DNA of 64,000 nucleotides, from positions 6,473 through 70,472 of the forward strand of contig JAFTBT010000073.1 in assembly GCA_017455085.1 (NCBI GenBank), given 5' to 3'. Below the pieces are notes generated by a model. The model was not told the origin of the DNA and did no database searches. It saw nothing but the letters and a program-made list of their open reading frames with translations. This document shows positions 10,661 through 18,470 of the stretch, in pieces. Within the stretch, counting starts at the first letter, position 1; each line of letters begins with the position of its first letter. Source of the DNA: Synergistaceae bacterium. Its GTDB lineage: Bacteria; Synergistota; Synergistia; Synergistales; Aminobacteriaceae. The position numbers and the translations under genes were made by a program.

Positions 10661-11263
10661 CTATACTTTCTGAGCCGCAATAATCATGTCATACCGGAAT
10701 CTCGGTATCACTCCGATCAATGCCATCAACGGCTGAATACTCCACCTCATCACGGAACTCAACACACGATTCTTCACGTGGTGCAGCGAACGCCTCGAAG
10801 TGTTGTACTTCCTGAACGCTTGGCTTTCGTTCGAGTAAGCTCTTGCTCTGTACACGAGGCCGTTTTTTTCGTAAGCGTCCACTATTTCGCAGGGCATGTA
10901 CTCCCTGTAATGCACGTGGCTGTTGCGGTCAAAAGTCTTCTCAGGTACGGGAAGAGTCGGCATCATTGCGAGTATTCTGAACACATGCGCAAAAGATCCC
11001 ATGTTAGGCGTGGAAATTACGAAGTATCCTCCTTGTGCGAGCAAGTCGATGAATTTGGCGATGTACTCTGAAGGAGCGGCGTTGATATGCTCGATATTTT
11101 CTAGGCTCATTATGATGTCAAACTTAGTACTGTCACTGAAGGTGTAATCATCTATATTTGCGCCTATAGTTTCGAAGCCTGCCCACTCATAATATTTCTT
11201 GAAACTCAATATTGATCCGGGAAAGTCTATCACTGTACACTTGAAGCCCATGAATTTCGTCAA
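10661..11263 (-). CDS. SAM-dependent methyltransferase, class I; no proper start codon
   Basis: The coding part looks like a class I methyltransferase of the MDP/ubiquinone type: KFDIIMSLENIEHIN (motif II/post-II), GGYFVISTPNMGSFAHV, and a C-terminal arm ending DMIIAAQKV. The nearest usable codon is TTG at 11263, but the same frame stays open upstream to 11533 and encodes plausible family sequence, including the SAM-binding loop (LTLLAPGSGLALAEAY). No ATG, GTG or TTG exists there. The TTG start would remove the SAM loop, so the gene either uses a rare start near KVIPFRKFYKF (about 11460) or has lost its 5' end. A consensus promoter lies just upstream at 11508-11537. Substrate is unknown. Confidence 0.6.
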   Translation of the reverse strand: MTKFMGFKCTVIDFPGSILSFKKYYEWAGFETIGANIDDYTFSDSTKFDIIMSLENIEHINAAPSEYIAKFIDLLAQGGYFVISTPNMGSFAHVFRILAMMPTLPVPEKTFDRNSHVHYREYMPCEIVDAYEKNGLVYRARAYSNESQAFRKYNTSRRSLHHVKNRVLSSVMRWSIQPLMALIGVIPRFRYDMIIAAQKV

Positions 11264-11478
11264 ATATGCTTCTGCCAGAGCGAGGCCTGATCCTGGTGCA
11301 AGGAGAGTTAGGCCTTTTTTCCCGCCAGTAAGTTTTACTATGAACTTGACGGTGTTATAGAGCCGCAGTGAATGCTCATCGAAATACTCGTGTGATAAAC
11401 CGAAATTGTTGCAGATGTCTTCGCAGAACTTGTAGAACTTACGGAAGGGAATTACTTTGCCTGAATGAGAGTCAGAAT

Positions 11479-11510
11479 CTGGGCTGATGGCTGATGGCTG
11501 ATGGCTGATT
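11479..11510. repeat. Short tandem repeat, GCTGATG heptamers
   Basis: About four tandem copies of GGCTGAT/GCTGATG run from 11482 to 11510. They lie directly at the expected transcript start of the methyltransferase gene and in the stretch where its start codon is missing. They may have arisen by slippage that replaced the native 5' end. Confidence 0.7.
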
Positions 11511-11537
11511 ATACATATTGTCGTCCAAAACTGTCAA
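11508..11537 (-). promoter_or_regulatory. Consensus sigma-70-type promoter (minus strand)
   Basis: Read on the minus strand, TTGACA (11537-11532) and TATAAT (11513-11508) are both perfect hexamers, separated by 18 bases. Transcription would start near 11501 and run into the methyltransferase gene. This is the best promoter match I found in the window. Confidence 0.7.
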
Positions 11538-11586
11538 CTCCTAATTTTTGCTGTTTTTACTGTGGATGTTCACGATTATAGCACAT

Positions 11587-11622
11587 AAAAATATGCGCCA
11601 CACTCGAACAGCATGACGCATA
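11587..11622 (-). terminator. Rho-independent terminator after the symporter gene
   Basis: On the minus strand TATGCGTC pairs with GGCGCATA (8 bp, one G-T), followed by TTTTT. It lies 16 bases past the symporter stop codon and separates it from the methyltransferase promoter. Confidence 0.8.
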
Positions 11623-11637
11623 ACCTGATAATTATCC

Positions 11638-12867
11638 CTAGTCTAAAACCTTTTCGAGTCCTTCAGCGGAAATATTATGCTTCTCAGCGTAGCCCGTGAG
11701 TATTAGCGTCAATGCACCGTCTCCCGTAACATTGCAGGCCGTCCCGAAAGAGTCCTGTAACGCGAAAATCGTCAGCATCAACGCCGTACCAGTCTGGTCA
11801 AACCCCAGAACTCCCGTAATCAGTCCCAGCGATGCCATGACTGTACCTCCCGGCACTCCCGGAGCACCTATCGCGAACACTCCCAGCAGCAGGCAGAAAA
11901 TTATCATGTTCCCCATTGACGGATAAAACCCGTACAGAATCTTCGACACTGCCATCACAAAAAATGTCTCAGTCATGACCGAGCCGCACAGGTGTATGTT
12001 CGCAAACAGTGGTATTCCGAAGTTGACCATGTCGTCGCGGAGGGTAGGCTCTGACTTTTTGGCGCATTCCAGTGCTACGGAAAGGGTCGCCGCGCTCGAC
12101 ATAGTCCCGATAGCTGTCATGTATGCGGGGCCGTAATTCTTGATGATGTTGAACGGGTTGCGTCCGGAATATGCTCCTGCGATTGAGTACAGCAAAGCCA
12201 TCCAGATATAGTGTCCCACGATTACGATCAAGATTATGGCCAAGAACACAGGGAACTGCTTCGTGATCGAGCCTTCGTACGCGAGAATGCTGAACGTTGA
12301 TCCGATGAGCAGAGGCAGAACCGGAATCATGAATCTGGTTACTATGCTTAACACTATTTTGTGGAACTCCTCAAGCAGGCCGATAATGTACTTGCTTCTG
12401 TTCCATGCGGCGGCCAGTCCCACAGTGATAGACAGGAACAGCGCGGACATTACGGGCATAACTTGTGGGATGTTCAGTGCGAAGACGACTCCGGGTATTC
12501 TCTTGAGGCCTTCGACTTCTGAGGCTATCTGCATGAACGGAAGTATAGTGTAGCCCGCAAACGTTGCCGCAAATGCTGCGCCGATTGACGAGACATAGGC
12601 CAGTATCAGCGCGAGGATGAGCATTCTTGATGCGTGGCTGCCCATTCTGGTGATGGCGGGAGCTACGAACCCGAGAATGATCAACGGGACACAGAAACTG
12701 ATGAACTGTCCGGAGATGTGTCGGACTGTTACGATGATGTTGAGCAGTGCGGTGCATAGTGAGCTGCCCTCGATTGCGCTCAGGCCGAAACCGATAAGGA
12801 TACCTGCGACTAGAGCAAGTACCAGCTTGAACGGAAGGCTTGAGGTGAAACTGTTGTTGCTGCTCAT
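11638..12867 (-). CDS. Dicarboxylate/amino acid:cation symporter (DAACS, GltP/SstT-like)
   Basis: This is a 409-aa inner-membrane carrier of the SLC1-type fold, importing dicarboxylates or amino acids such as glutamate, aspartate or serine with Na+ or H+. Eight hydrophobic helices and two re-entrant loops are suggested. The hallmark C-terminal motifs are GAPGVPGGTVMASLG (HP2 region) and the cation/substrate motif NVTGDGALT in TM8. AGGAGG is centred about 12 bases before the ATG. A perfect 13-base palindrome (12915-12927) and a gap from the nuclease gene suggest its own promoter. The precise substrate cannot be read. Confidence 0.9.
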   Translation of the reverse strand: MSSNNSFTSSLPFKLVLALVAGILIGFGLSAIEGSSLCTALLNIIVTVRHISGQFISFCVPLIILGFVAPAITRMGSHASRMLILALILAYVSSIGAAFAATFAGYTILPFMQIASEVEGLKRIPGVVFALNIPQVMPVMSALFLSITVGLAAAWNRSKYIIGLLEEFHKIVLSIVTRFMIPVLPLLIGSTFSILAYEGSITKQFPVFLAIILIVIVGHYIWMALLYSIAGAYSGRNPFNIIKNYGPAYMTAIGTMSSAATLSVALECAKKSEPTLRDDMVNFGIPLFANIHLCGSVMTETFFVMAVSKILYGFYPSMGNMIIFCLLLGVFAIGAPGVPGGTVMASLGLITGVLGFDQTGTALMLTIFALQDSFGTACNVTGDGALTLILTGYAEKHNISAEGLEKVLD

Positions 12868-12914
12868 GATGATTACTACCTCCTACGAAAAAATTAATGC
12901 TGGCTGAAAGTTTA

Positions 12915-12927
12915 CACCATTATGGTG
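12915..12927. promoter_or_regulatory. Palindrome upstream of the symporter gene (operator candidate)
   Basis: CACCATTATGGTG is a perfect inverted repeat with 6-base arms. It lies about 48 bases upstream of the symporter start codon and just after the nuclease stop codon on the minus strand. Its position suits an operator; no regulator is assigned. Confidence 0.3.
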
Positions 12928-12934
12928 AATTGAC

Positions 12935-13822
12935 TCATACTAAGGTGATTCCTAAAGATTGTGCTATTTTCCGGATAGCTTCTTCTGAGAGTCTGCTAAT
13001 CTTCTCAATCATAGCTAATGGGAAATTTTCCCTGAGCATATCCGTAGCTACACGCTCGTTAGCTTCCGCACGACCCTCTTCGCGCCCGATCATACTTGCT
13101 TCTTCACAGGCAAGCCTGCGCTCCTTCTCCTCGTCATACTCTGTCAAATACATTCCTTTCACCTCCGCTTTGTGCGCACGCAAGAATCTCTTCAGCTTGA
13201 AACTATCCGGCATACTGTCAATCGCCGCATCCACAGCCTCATCAAGATTCTTCATGACCTTTTGATTCTCCCTGATCTCCTCAATGAACCACGCATATTC
13301 ATTCATCGCAGAACATTCTTCCATTAGAGCCTTATTCCTTCCGTAGTTGATATTCAGCATCAGAACACTAACCTCAATATCCGCCTTTGTGTCCTCATCC
13401 CCGAATGCATCACTGAGTCTGAGTACCTGCTCTTCCGGCTGCTCGTCAGTCCCGTTGTAGAAACATACGCATCTCGGTTTCGGCAGCTCATGCAGAACTG
13501 TACCGTACCTGTAAATATTGTGGTCGTTCAAGTATTTATCATAGATACTCCCAGCGTAGATCAAGAACCTCACAGGCAGATTAGGATTGTACGAGGCCTG
13601 ATGCTCCCACAGATTCATGGAGTTTACGATTATGAACGATACATCATTGTGCATCCCAAGATATACAGCGTCCTCGATAGTGTTGAAGGTAATTTGCTCA
13701 GGGTCAGTATAGTGAGAGTTATTCAGGGCGTTATAGAGACTCAATGTCAATTCTTTGTGTTCAGGATTCCCGAATATGAACTTAAACAGCCTGTCTTTAT
13801 GCTCTCTGCCAGCTCTAGGCAT
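12935..13822 (-). CDS. Rpn-family/PD-(D/E)XK nuclease family transposase-like protein
   Basis: The N-terminus (HKDRLFKFIFGNPEHKELTL) and the run NDVSFIIVNSMNLWEHQ fit the PD-(D/E)XK nuclease core of the Rpn/YhgA-like family. Members are called recombination-promoting nucleases and are often abundant, multicopy genes. The C-terminal part is helical and charged (EEKERRLACEEASMIGREEGRAEA). A GTG at 13831 overlaps the GAGGAGG ribosome-binding site, while the ATG at 13822 is 8 bases from it, so I start there. It stands alone on the minus strand between the symporter and cyuA-like genes. No inverted repeats marking an insertion sequence were seen. Confidence 0.75.
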   Translation of the reverse strand: MPRAGREHKDRLFKFIFGNPEHKELTLSLYNALNNSHYTDPEQITFNTIEDAVYLGMHNDVSFIIVNSMNLWEHQASYNPNLPVRFLIYAGSIYDKYLNDHNIYRYGTVLHELPKPRCVCFYNGTDEQPEEQVLRLSDAFGDEDTKADIEVSVLMLNINYGRNKALMEECSAMNEYAWFIEEIRENQKVMKNLDEAVDAAIDSMPDSFKLKRFLRAHKAEVKGMYLTEYDEEKERRLACEEASMIGREEGRAEANERVATDMLRENFPLAMIEKISRLSEEAIRKIAQSLGITLV

Positions 13823-13930
13823 ATTTTTCACCTCCTCACGATACGCAAATTATAGAGCATATTTCTGTGCCTAACATGCCACGCAAATCCACACACCTAA
13901 ATCCACATCAACGCCTAGCATGTCCCGCAA

Positions 13931-15229
13931 TCACATGCACGAGTTCACATCAACGCGGTCAATCATAACGTTAAGTATCTCGCGGTCAGTGTCCTTCATG
14001 CCGATCTTGCCGATATAGCCCATATTCTTGATGGTCTCTTCCACGTCGTCCTCTACGAAGCCTTCACCGCCCCTGAACTCGTCGTAATTCATGCTCATGT
14101 AGTGGGCAATCAGTGCAGCATTCACGCTCGATGCTATTTTTGCGGCACAACTGGGTTTTGCTCCGTCACACACTATCCCTCCGACATTAGCCAGCGTGTT
14201 CGTGATGGTTCTTGCAACGCTCTCGTAATCCCCTCCTGCCATGTATGTTATTCCTGCGCCAGCCCCAGCACTTGCGCTGACAGCACCACAGAAAGCCGAC
14301 AATGACCCGATATATTGCTTGATGTATATGCTCACAAGATTGCTCACTACAAGACACCTGTATAGCTTTTCGCGTGAGATGTGCCATTTTTCTGCGTACT
14401 CTATGACCGGAAGGCTCACAGTGATTCCCTGATTGCCGCTCCCTGAGTTAATGATCACTGGCAAAGGGCATCCGCTCATTCTTGCGTCACTGCCTGCTGC
14501 TGCTCTGGCGCATGCACAAGTCCGTACGTCATCGCCCCAAGTCTCTATGATGGTTTTTCCGACACATGCGCCCCATTTGTTGTCGAGTCCTTCTTGTGAG
14601 ATTCTTGTGTTGTACTCAACCTGACGGCCGATAATTTCGTCAATGTCCTCAAGTTTCACGTTGTCAGCGTATTCCAGAATCGTGCGTAAGTTCATGGCGG
14701 ATCTGTCTGCGGAATTTTCGGGAGCCTCTGGAGTCTGTTCTGCCTGCTCGAAGATGACTCTGCCGTCAAGCTCTATGCGGGTGATGTTCGTGTGGTGGTG
14801 TTCGATTCTGACGCGTGAAGTGTGTTCGAGACTCTGGGCTGTAACCTCAACGTACAGGTTCGGGACGTTTTCGACCAAAGCAACATCGCAGACATTTTCG
14901 CGAACAAGTTTACGAGTGAGGGCTTTGGCGTTGTCATCAGCAGCGGAAATGACCTCAAGTACCTTGTCTGAATCGCCACCCACAGCCCCGAGAATAGCTG
15001 CGGCTTCGATTCCCTTTTGGCCTCCGGAATTGGGGACTATGACTCCTTTGACGTTCTTAATGATGTTTCCTGAACATGATACGTGAATATGCGATGGGTT
15101 TTCGCCGAGAATGCTTCGTGCTTTGGCGGCAGCGTAGGCGATGGCGATGGGTTCAGTACAGCCCATAGCTGGGACGAGTTCCTCAGTGAGGATAGCAGTG
15201 TAGTTTTCGCAAAGCTCACGTGAAATCAT
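13931..15229 (-). CDS. L-cysteine desulfidase / CyuA family (UPF0597)
   Basis: This Fe-S lyase family degrades L-cysteine to pyruvate, sulfide and ammonia, or acts as a serine-dehydratase-like enzyme. The start MISRELCENYTAIL and PAMGCTEPIAIAYAAA match CyuA/YhaM closely. Candidate cluster cysteines are Cys24 and those in the C-terminal half (GACVGKTI, ACARAAAG, IVCDGAKPSCAAKI). NSGSGNQGI is another family signature. The 432-aa length is typical. AGGAGG lies 9-10 bases before the ATG and carries the stop codon of an upstream ORF copied from the gene's own 5' end (15234-15374). Next door is the Fe-S operon, which uses cysteine as its sulfur source. Confidence 0.88.
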   Translation of the reverse strand: MISRELCENYTAILTEELVPAMGCTEPIAIAYAAAKARSILGENPSHIHVSCSGNIIKNVKGVIVPNSGGQKGIEAAAILGAVGGDSDKVLEVISAADDNAKALTRKLVRENVCDVALVENVPNLYVEVTAQSLEHTSRVRIEHHHTNITRIELDGRVIFEQAEQTPEAPENSADRSAMNLRTILEYADNVKLEDIDEIIGRQVEYNTRISQEGLDNKWGACVGKTIIETWGDDVRTCACARAAAGSDARMSGCPLPVIINSGSGNQGITVSLPVIEYAEKWHISREKLYRCLVVSNLVSIYIKQYIGSLSAFCGAVSASAGAGAGITYMAGGDYESVARTITNTLANVGGIVCDGAKPSCAAKIASSVNAALIAHYMSMNYDEFRGGEGFVEDDVEETIKNMGYIGKIGMKDTDREILNVMIDRVDVNSCM

Positions 15230-15381
15230 GAGATTAAACCTCCTGAATTAATGTATTTGAATATATTTGTGAAGTGAGTGTAATTATAATATACGGCCTT
15301 GAGAAACTAGCTGATAAGTACATGCTTCTGCTCAGGATAGTTGTGTGGTTTTCGCGTAGCTCACGTGAAATCATGAGATTA
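15188..15381. repeat. Imperfect duplication of the cyuA-like gene's 5' end
   Basis: The 49 bases at 15188-15236 recur at 15333-15381 with only a handful of differences (offset 145). A second matching stretch, ATAATATACG, is at 15286-15295 and 15419-15428, offset 133. The copy thus includes the start codon, the first 15 codons and part of the upstream region. Confidence 0.75.
15234..15374 (-). CDS. 46-codon upstream ORF made from a copy of the cyuA-like start
   Basis: The ORF starts with MISRELRENHTTIL, clearly derived from MISRELCENYTAIL of the adjacent gene, then diverges into sequence covering the native upstream region. It ends in TAA, which overlaps the ribosome-binding site of the real gene, 4 bases before its ATG. 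Its own ribosome-binding site is weak (GATGGTG against AGGAGG). It could be an inert remnant or could couple translation to the downstream gene. Whether it is translated is unknown. Confidence 0.35.
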   Translation of the reverse strand: MISRELRENHTTILSRSMYLSASFSRPYIIITLTSQIYSNTLIQEV

Positions 15382-15440
15382 CACCATCACGAATGAATCT
15401 ATAGATACTATTGCAATGATAATATACGACTCCGTTAATC

Positions 15441-15469
15441 TTGATAAAGTTAGTTGCATATGCTATTCT
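15441..15469 (+). promoter_or_regulatory. Candidate promoter of the Fe-S operon
   Basis: TTGATA (15441-15446) and TATTCT (15464-15469) are separated by 17 bases, ahead of the IscR-like gene at 15504. If used, transcription would begin near 15476 and leave a short leader. IscR-type regulators commonly bind their own promoter; no operator is assigned here. Confidence 0.45.
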
Positions 15470-15503
15470 TTGCGCGATTTCAAGCAAGGGAGAAAATTTA
15501 CCA

Positions 15504-15998
15504 GTGAGGCTTTCAACTACAGCACGTTACGGACTCCGGGCAATGTCTGATTTGTGTACGCATTCGCATGATTCTGAGCCTGTGAGTGTGAGTGATATAG
15601 CTTTCCGTCAGAATATCCCTGTGAATTACCTTGAGCAGCTATTCAGGAAGTTACGGACTGCTGGGCTGCTTGAGAGCGTCAGGGGAGCGCAGGGAGGGTA
15701 TTTTCTTGCTAGGAAGGCAGACGAAATCACCATAGCAGATATTTTGCAGGCGTTGGGTGAGCCGTTCATATTCGGGTCATGCCAGACGGAGAAGGGATGC
15801 GAAAATGCGGTAACGTGTCCGACGTTCAGCCTGTGGAGGAAAGTCAAAGGCTCAGTAGATGAGATTCTGAGAACTACTACACTTGCGGATATAGTTGACG
15901 AGAAAATCTCACTGCTTGAGAGTCTGAACACTGACCCACAGCGTGAACAAGCCAGAGCTAGAGCAGTAAAAGCATCGAGAGAACAAAGGGAGGCATAA
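15504..15998 (+). CDS. iscR: Rrf2-family Fe-S-sensing transcriptional regulator (IscR-like)
   Basis: This 164-aa winged-helix regulator begins RLSTTARYGLRAM, the Rrf2 signature, with helix-turn-helix residues in SVSDIAFRQNIPVNYLEQLFRKL and RGAQGGYFLAR. It carries SCQTEKGCENAVTCPTF, giving exactly the C-x5-C-x5-C spacing that holds the [2Fe-2S] cluster in IscR. I chose the GTG at 15504, preceded by AGGGAG, because an upstream in-frame start would add about 21 unrelated residues. The iscS gene follows after 7 bases. The expected role is to sense cluster supply and regulate this operon; the symbol rests on the cysteine motif and context. Confidence 0.85.
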   Translation: MRLSTTARYGLRAMSDLCTHSHDSEPVSVSDIAFRQNIPVNYLEQLFRKLRTAGLLESVRGAQGGYFLARKADEITIADILQALGEPFIFGSCQTEKGCENAVTCPTFSLWRKVKGSVDEILRTTTLADIVDEKISLLESLNTDPQREQARARAVKASREQREA

Positions 15999-16005
15999 AC
16001 TATAA

Positions 16006-17190
16006 ATGTTCGTATACATGGATCATACGGCAACAACTCCGACAAGCCCTGAAGTTTTGCAGGCAATGATGCCATACTTCGGGGAAATATTCGGTAATCC
16101 TTCGAGCGTGTACTCGTTTTCGCGCAAGACCAGAGCCGCCATCGACAAAGCCCGCAATCAAGTAGCTTCTGCACTGAACGCAGACCCCAGCGAAATATAC
16201 TTTACGGGTTCGGGAACGGAGGCCGATAACTGGGCGTTGAAGGGTACTCTGGAGAAAGCAAAGCTCGCAGGGAAAAATCACCTAATCACCACCAGCATCG
16301 AGCATCATGCGATTCTTCACACAGCAGAGTATCTCAAGCACTATCATGGCGTTGAAGTAACGTATCTGCCTGTGGATTCCGAAGGCAGGGTCAGCGTTGA
16401 TGATGTCCGGAATGCTATTACCGACAAGACAGCACTAGTGTCGATTATGTTCGCGAATAACGAGGTCGGGACAATAGAGCCTGTTGCGGAGATCGGGGCG
16501 TTATGCAGGGAGAAGCATATACCTTTCCACACGGATGCAGTTCAGGCAGCGGCACACCTGGATATTGACGTGAAGGCTATGAATATCGATATGCTGTCGA
16601 TGTCTGCGCACAAAATGTACGGCCCGAAAGGAGTCGGAGCGTTGTATTTGCGTAAGGGACTCAGACCGGAAAACTTCATGCACGGAGGCGCGCAGGAGCA
16701 TAAACACAGAGCCAGCACGGAGAATATTGCGGGGATAGTTGGGTTTGGTGAGGCGATGGAGATTCTGAAGGGCAGGCTTCAGGAGGACAAAGCCGTGAAC
16801 TCAGCACGTAGAGATAAACTCATTGCGGGGATACTGGAGAAGATTCCGCACGCGAAGCTGAACGGAGCAACTGGAGACTTGAGGTTGCCGAATAATATCA
16901 ACTTCAGCTTTATCGGGGTTGAGGGAGAGACGCTATTGCTGGATCTTGACGCTAAGGGAGTGAGTGCGTCGACAGGGAGTGCGTGTTCTTCGGAGAGTCT
17001 GGATCCGTCACATGTGCTGCTGGCGTTGGGGCTGAAGCATGAGATGGCACACGGGTCGTTGAGATTCACGATAGGCAGGCTGACGACGGATGAGCATATA
17101 GATTACCTGCTGGAGGTATTGCCGGAGATAGTAGCGAGACGGCGTGAGATGTCTCCGTTGTGGGAAGACTACATCAAGGGCAGACTGTAG
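16006..17190 (+). CDS. iscS: Cysteine desulfurase (IscS/NifS)
   Basis: This PLP enzyme removes sulfur from cysteine and passes it as a persulfide to the IscU scaffold. It begins MFVYMDHTATTPTSPEV, typical of NifS/IscS. The PLP-binding lysine is in MSAHKMYGPKGVG, the phosphate-binding region in GSGTEADN and IEHHAILH, and the catalytic cysteine on the mobile loop in STGSACSSES. The 394-aa length is standard. GGGAGG lies about 12 bases before the ATG. It sits between the IscR-like regulator and IscU, so its role in Fe-S assembly is well supported. Confidence 0.95.
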   Translation: MFVYMDHTATTPTSPEVLQAMMPYFGEIFGNPSSVYSFSRKTRAAIDKARNQVASALNADPSEIYFTGSGTEADNWALKGTLEKAKLAGKNHLITTSIEHHAILHTAEYLKHYHGVEVTYLPVDSEGRVSVDDVRNAITDKTALVSIMFANNEVGTIEPVAEIGALCREKHIPFHTDAVQAAAHLDIDVKAMNIDMLSMSAHKMYGPKGVGALYLRKGLRPENFMHGGAQEHKHRASTENIAGIVGFGEAMEILKGRLQEDKAVNSARRDKLIAGILEKIPHAKLNGATGDLRLPNNINFSFIGVEGETLLLDLDAKGVSASTGSACSSESLDPSHVLLALGLKHEMAHGSLRFTIGRLTTDEHIDYLLEVLPEIVARRREMSPLWEDYIKGRL

Positions 17191-17233
17191 GGATAAATTT
17201 GTGGTGGAACGTGAATTTTCAGTACACATATAG

Positions 17234-17322
17234 ACGTGTGTTGTGCTGGTACGTAAACGTGTGCTGTGCTGATGCATAAACGTGTATTGTGCTGGTACGT
17301 AAACGCGTGTGTTAAGTGCTAA
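17234..17322. repeat. 23-bp tandem repeat in the iscS-iscU gap
   Basis: Three full copies of a 23-base unit (17234-17256, 17257-17279, 17280-17302; first copy ACGTGTGTTGTGCTGGTACG + TAA) and a degenerate fourth lie between iscS and iscU. They are contiguous without spacers, so this is not a CRISPR array. Confidence 0.8.
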
Positions 17323-17348
17323 ACGCTCGGCATGCCTTCACGTTTAGC
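17317..17348. other. Inverted repeat ahead of iscU
   Basis: TGCTAAACG and CGTTTAGCA form a perfect 9-bp stem with a 14-15-base loop, followed by a C-rich, not T-rich, stretch. It is therefore not a standard terminator. In the messenger it could act as a processing or stability structure between iscS and iscU. Confidence 0.4.
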
Positions 17349-17396
17349 AACCCCACCCGACCGCCCCCAAAAACAAAAGAAAGGAAGTAATATATT

Positions 17397-17813
17397 ATGG
17401 CACTGGATTACAGCCAAAAAGTTATGGATCACTTCATCAACCCCAGAAATGTCGGAGAAATCCCAGACGCTGATGGCGTAGGTGAAGCAGGTAACCCAAA
17501 ATGCGGCGACATCATGAAGATTTACCTCAAGGTCAACCCCGACACGAAAATTATCGATGATGTGAAGTTCAAGACCTTCGGGTGCGCAAGTGCTATCGCC
17601 TCGTCAAGCATGGCCACAGAAATGATCAAGGGCCGCAATATCGATGACGCTTGGAATCTCACCAACAGTGCAGTCGCCGAAGCTCTGGACGGACTCCCCC
17701 CCATCAAGATGCATTGCTCGGTCTTGGCCGAAGAAGCCATACATGAAGCACTCAACGACTACCGCTCAAAGCACGGCATGGAGATCATCCCGATGGAGCA
17801 TCACGAAGAATAG
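17397..17813 (+). CDS. iscU: Fe-S cluster assembly scaffold IscU/NifU N-terminal type
   Basis: IscU is the scaffold on which IscS sulfur and iron are built into clusters. The 138-aa protein has the three conserved cysteines: Cys36 in GNPKCGD, Cys63 in TFGCASAIASSS, and Cys107 in IKMHCSVLAEEAI, with the stabilising Asp38. It is the short NifU-N/IscU type without NifU's extra domains. AAAGGAAG precedes the ATG by about 9 bases. It is separated from iscS by about 200 bases with tandem repeats and an inverted repeat, and followed by a terminator. Confidence 0.94.
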   Translation: MALDYSQKVMDHFINPRNVGEIPDADGVGEAGNPKCGDIMKIYLKVNPDTKIIDDVKFKTFGCASAIASSSMATEMIKGRNIDDAWNLTNSAVAEALDGLPPIKMHCSVLAEEAIHEALNDYRSKHGMEIIPMEHHEE

Positions 17814-17828
17814 CTACAGAATCATTCT

Positions 17829-17858
17829 CCCTTCTCAGAAATGGGGAGGGCTTTTTTT
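17829..17858 (+). terminator. Rho-independent terminator after iscU
   Basis: CCCTTCTC pairs with GGGGAGGG (8 bp with two G-T pairs), a 6-base loop, then TTTTTTT. It ends the Fe-S operon. Confidence 0.85.
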
Positions 17859-18072
17859 GTTGTCAATTCACCCCGTCAAAAACTCCCCACAAGCACTGCC
17901 ATCCATCATCTTAGCCGTAAACTTAGGAATAGCAGAAAGAATCTCATGCCTTCGAGTCTTTTGGGGATGATAGCTTTTCTGTCATGAGTGCAGGAATCTT
18001 CATGAACATAGCCAGTTTTTGCAGCAAGCACTAATTTTTCACGATAGAATCACCCTGCTCACAAAGTTATAC
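17859..18072. other. No intact gene; possible coding remnant on the minus strand
   Basis: Nothing intact is seen. On the minus strand one open stretch reads RRHEILSAIPKFTAKMMDGS followed closely by a stop, which looks like the C-terminal tail of some enzyme, but I cannot name it. Together with the two pseudogenes that follow, it suggests old, decayed DNA. Confidence 0.3.
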
Positions 18073-18306
18073 TCAGAATCCGGCCAAGTATCCGGCAGCA
18101 TGTACAAAGCTCTGTCGCGTGATGTCCCTATCCTGAGTCGTCCGGTCATGTGTCATGTTGGGATCCGTAGACCTGTAGAAAATCTTTGTGCCTAGTTCCT
18201 CCGCAACGTCATGTATATATCTGCTGAGTGCAGGCTGGGAAATATGCAGTTCATCCGTCGTGCGGGTGATGTTCTTGACCTCAGCAACCCTAAAGTTCAG
18301 ACTCAT
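18073..18306 (-). pseudogene. LysR-type regulator remnant (N-terminal HTH only)
   Basis: The readable peptide matches the start of LysR-type regulators: VAEVKNITRTTDELHISQPALSRYIHDVAEELG, then TKIFYRS. A few residues near the start (the usual LRYFV stretch) are missing, and after about 48 residues the homology stops and the frame ends, so the effector-binding domain is gone. An intact LysR protein has about 300 residues. I read it as a decayed gene, next to an aconitase remnant on the other strand. Confidence 0.75.
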
Positions 18307-18470
18307 AATATGCCCTCATCAATGCGGATAATATGCGTGTTGTCGGGAAATATATTGCATGTCTACAGAAAAAGTCTTCATGCTGTAATATGTCCCACAC
18401 CCCTCCTCAATGCTGGTAATAGACTCGCCGGAAATGTGTTAGTGCCATAGCAAAATATATATGCCTTTCA

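Noticed and set aside
10598..11071. A 157-codon plus-strand frame opposite the methyltransferase gene
   Set aside because: The opposite strand has recognisable methyltransferase motifs; this frame has none and starts inside a terminator.
12935..13822. Insertion sequence around the Rpn-like gene
   Set aside because: No terminal inverted repeats or target duplications were seen at the borders; Rpn-type genes usually occur without them.
17234..17322. Possible CRISPR array
   Set aside because: The 23-base units are contiguous, with no unique spacers and no cas genes in the window.
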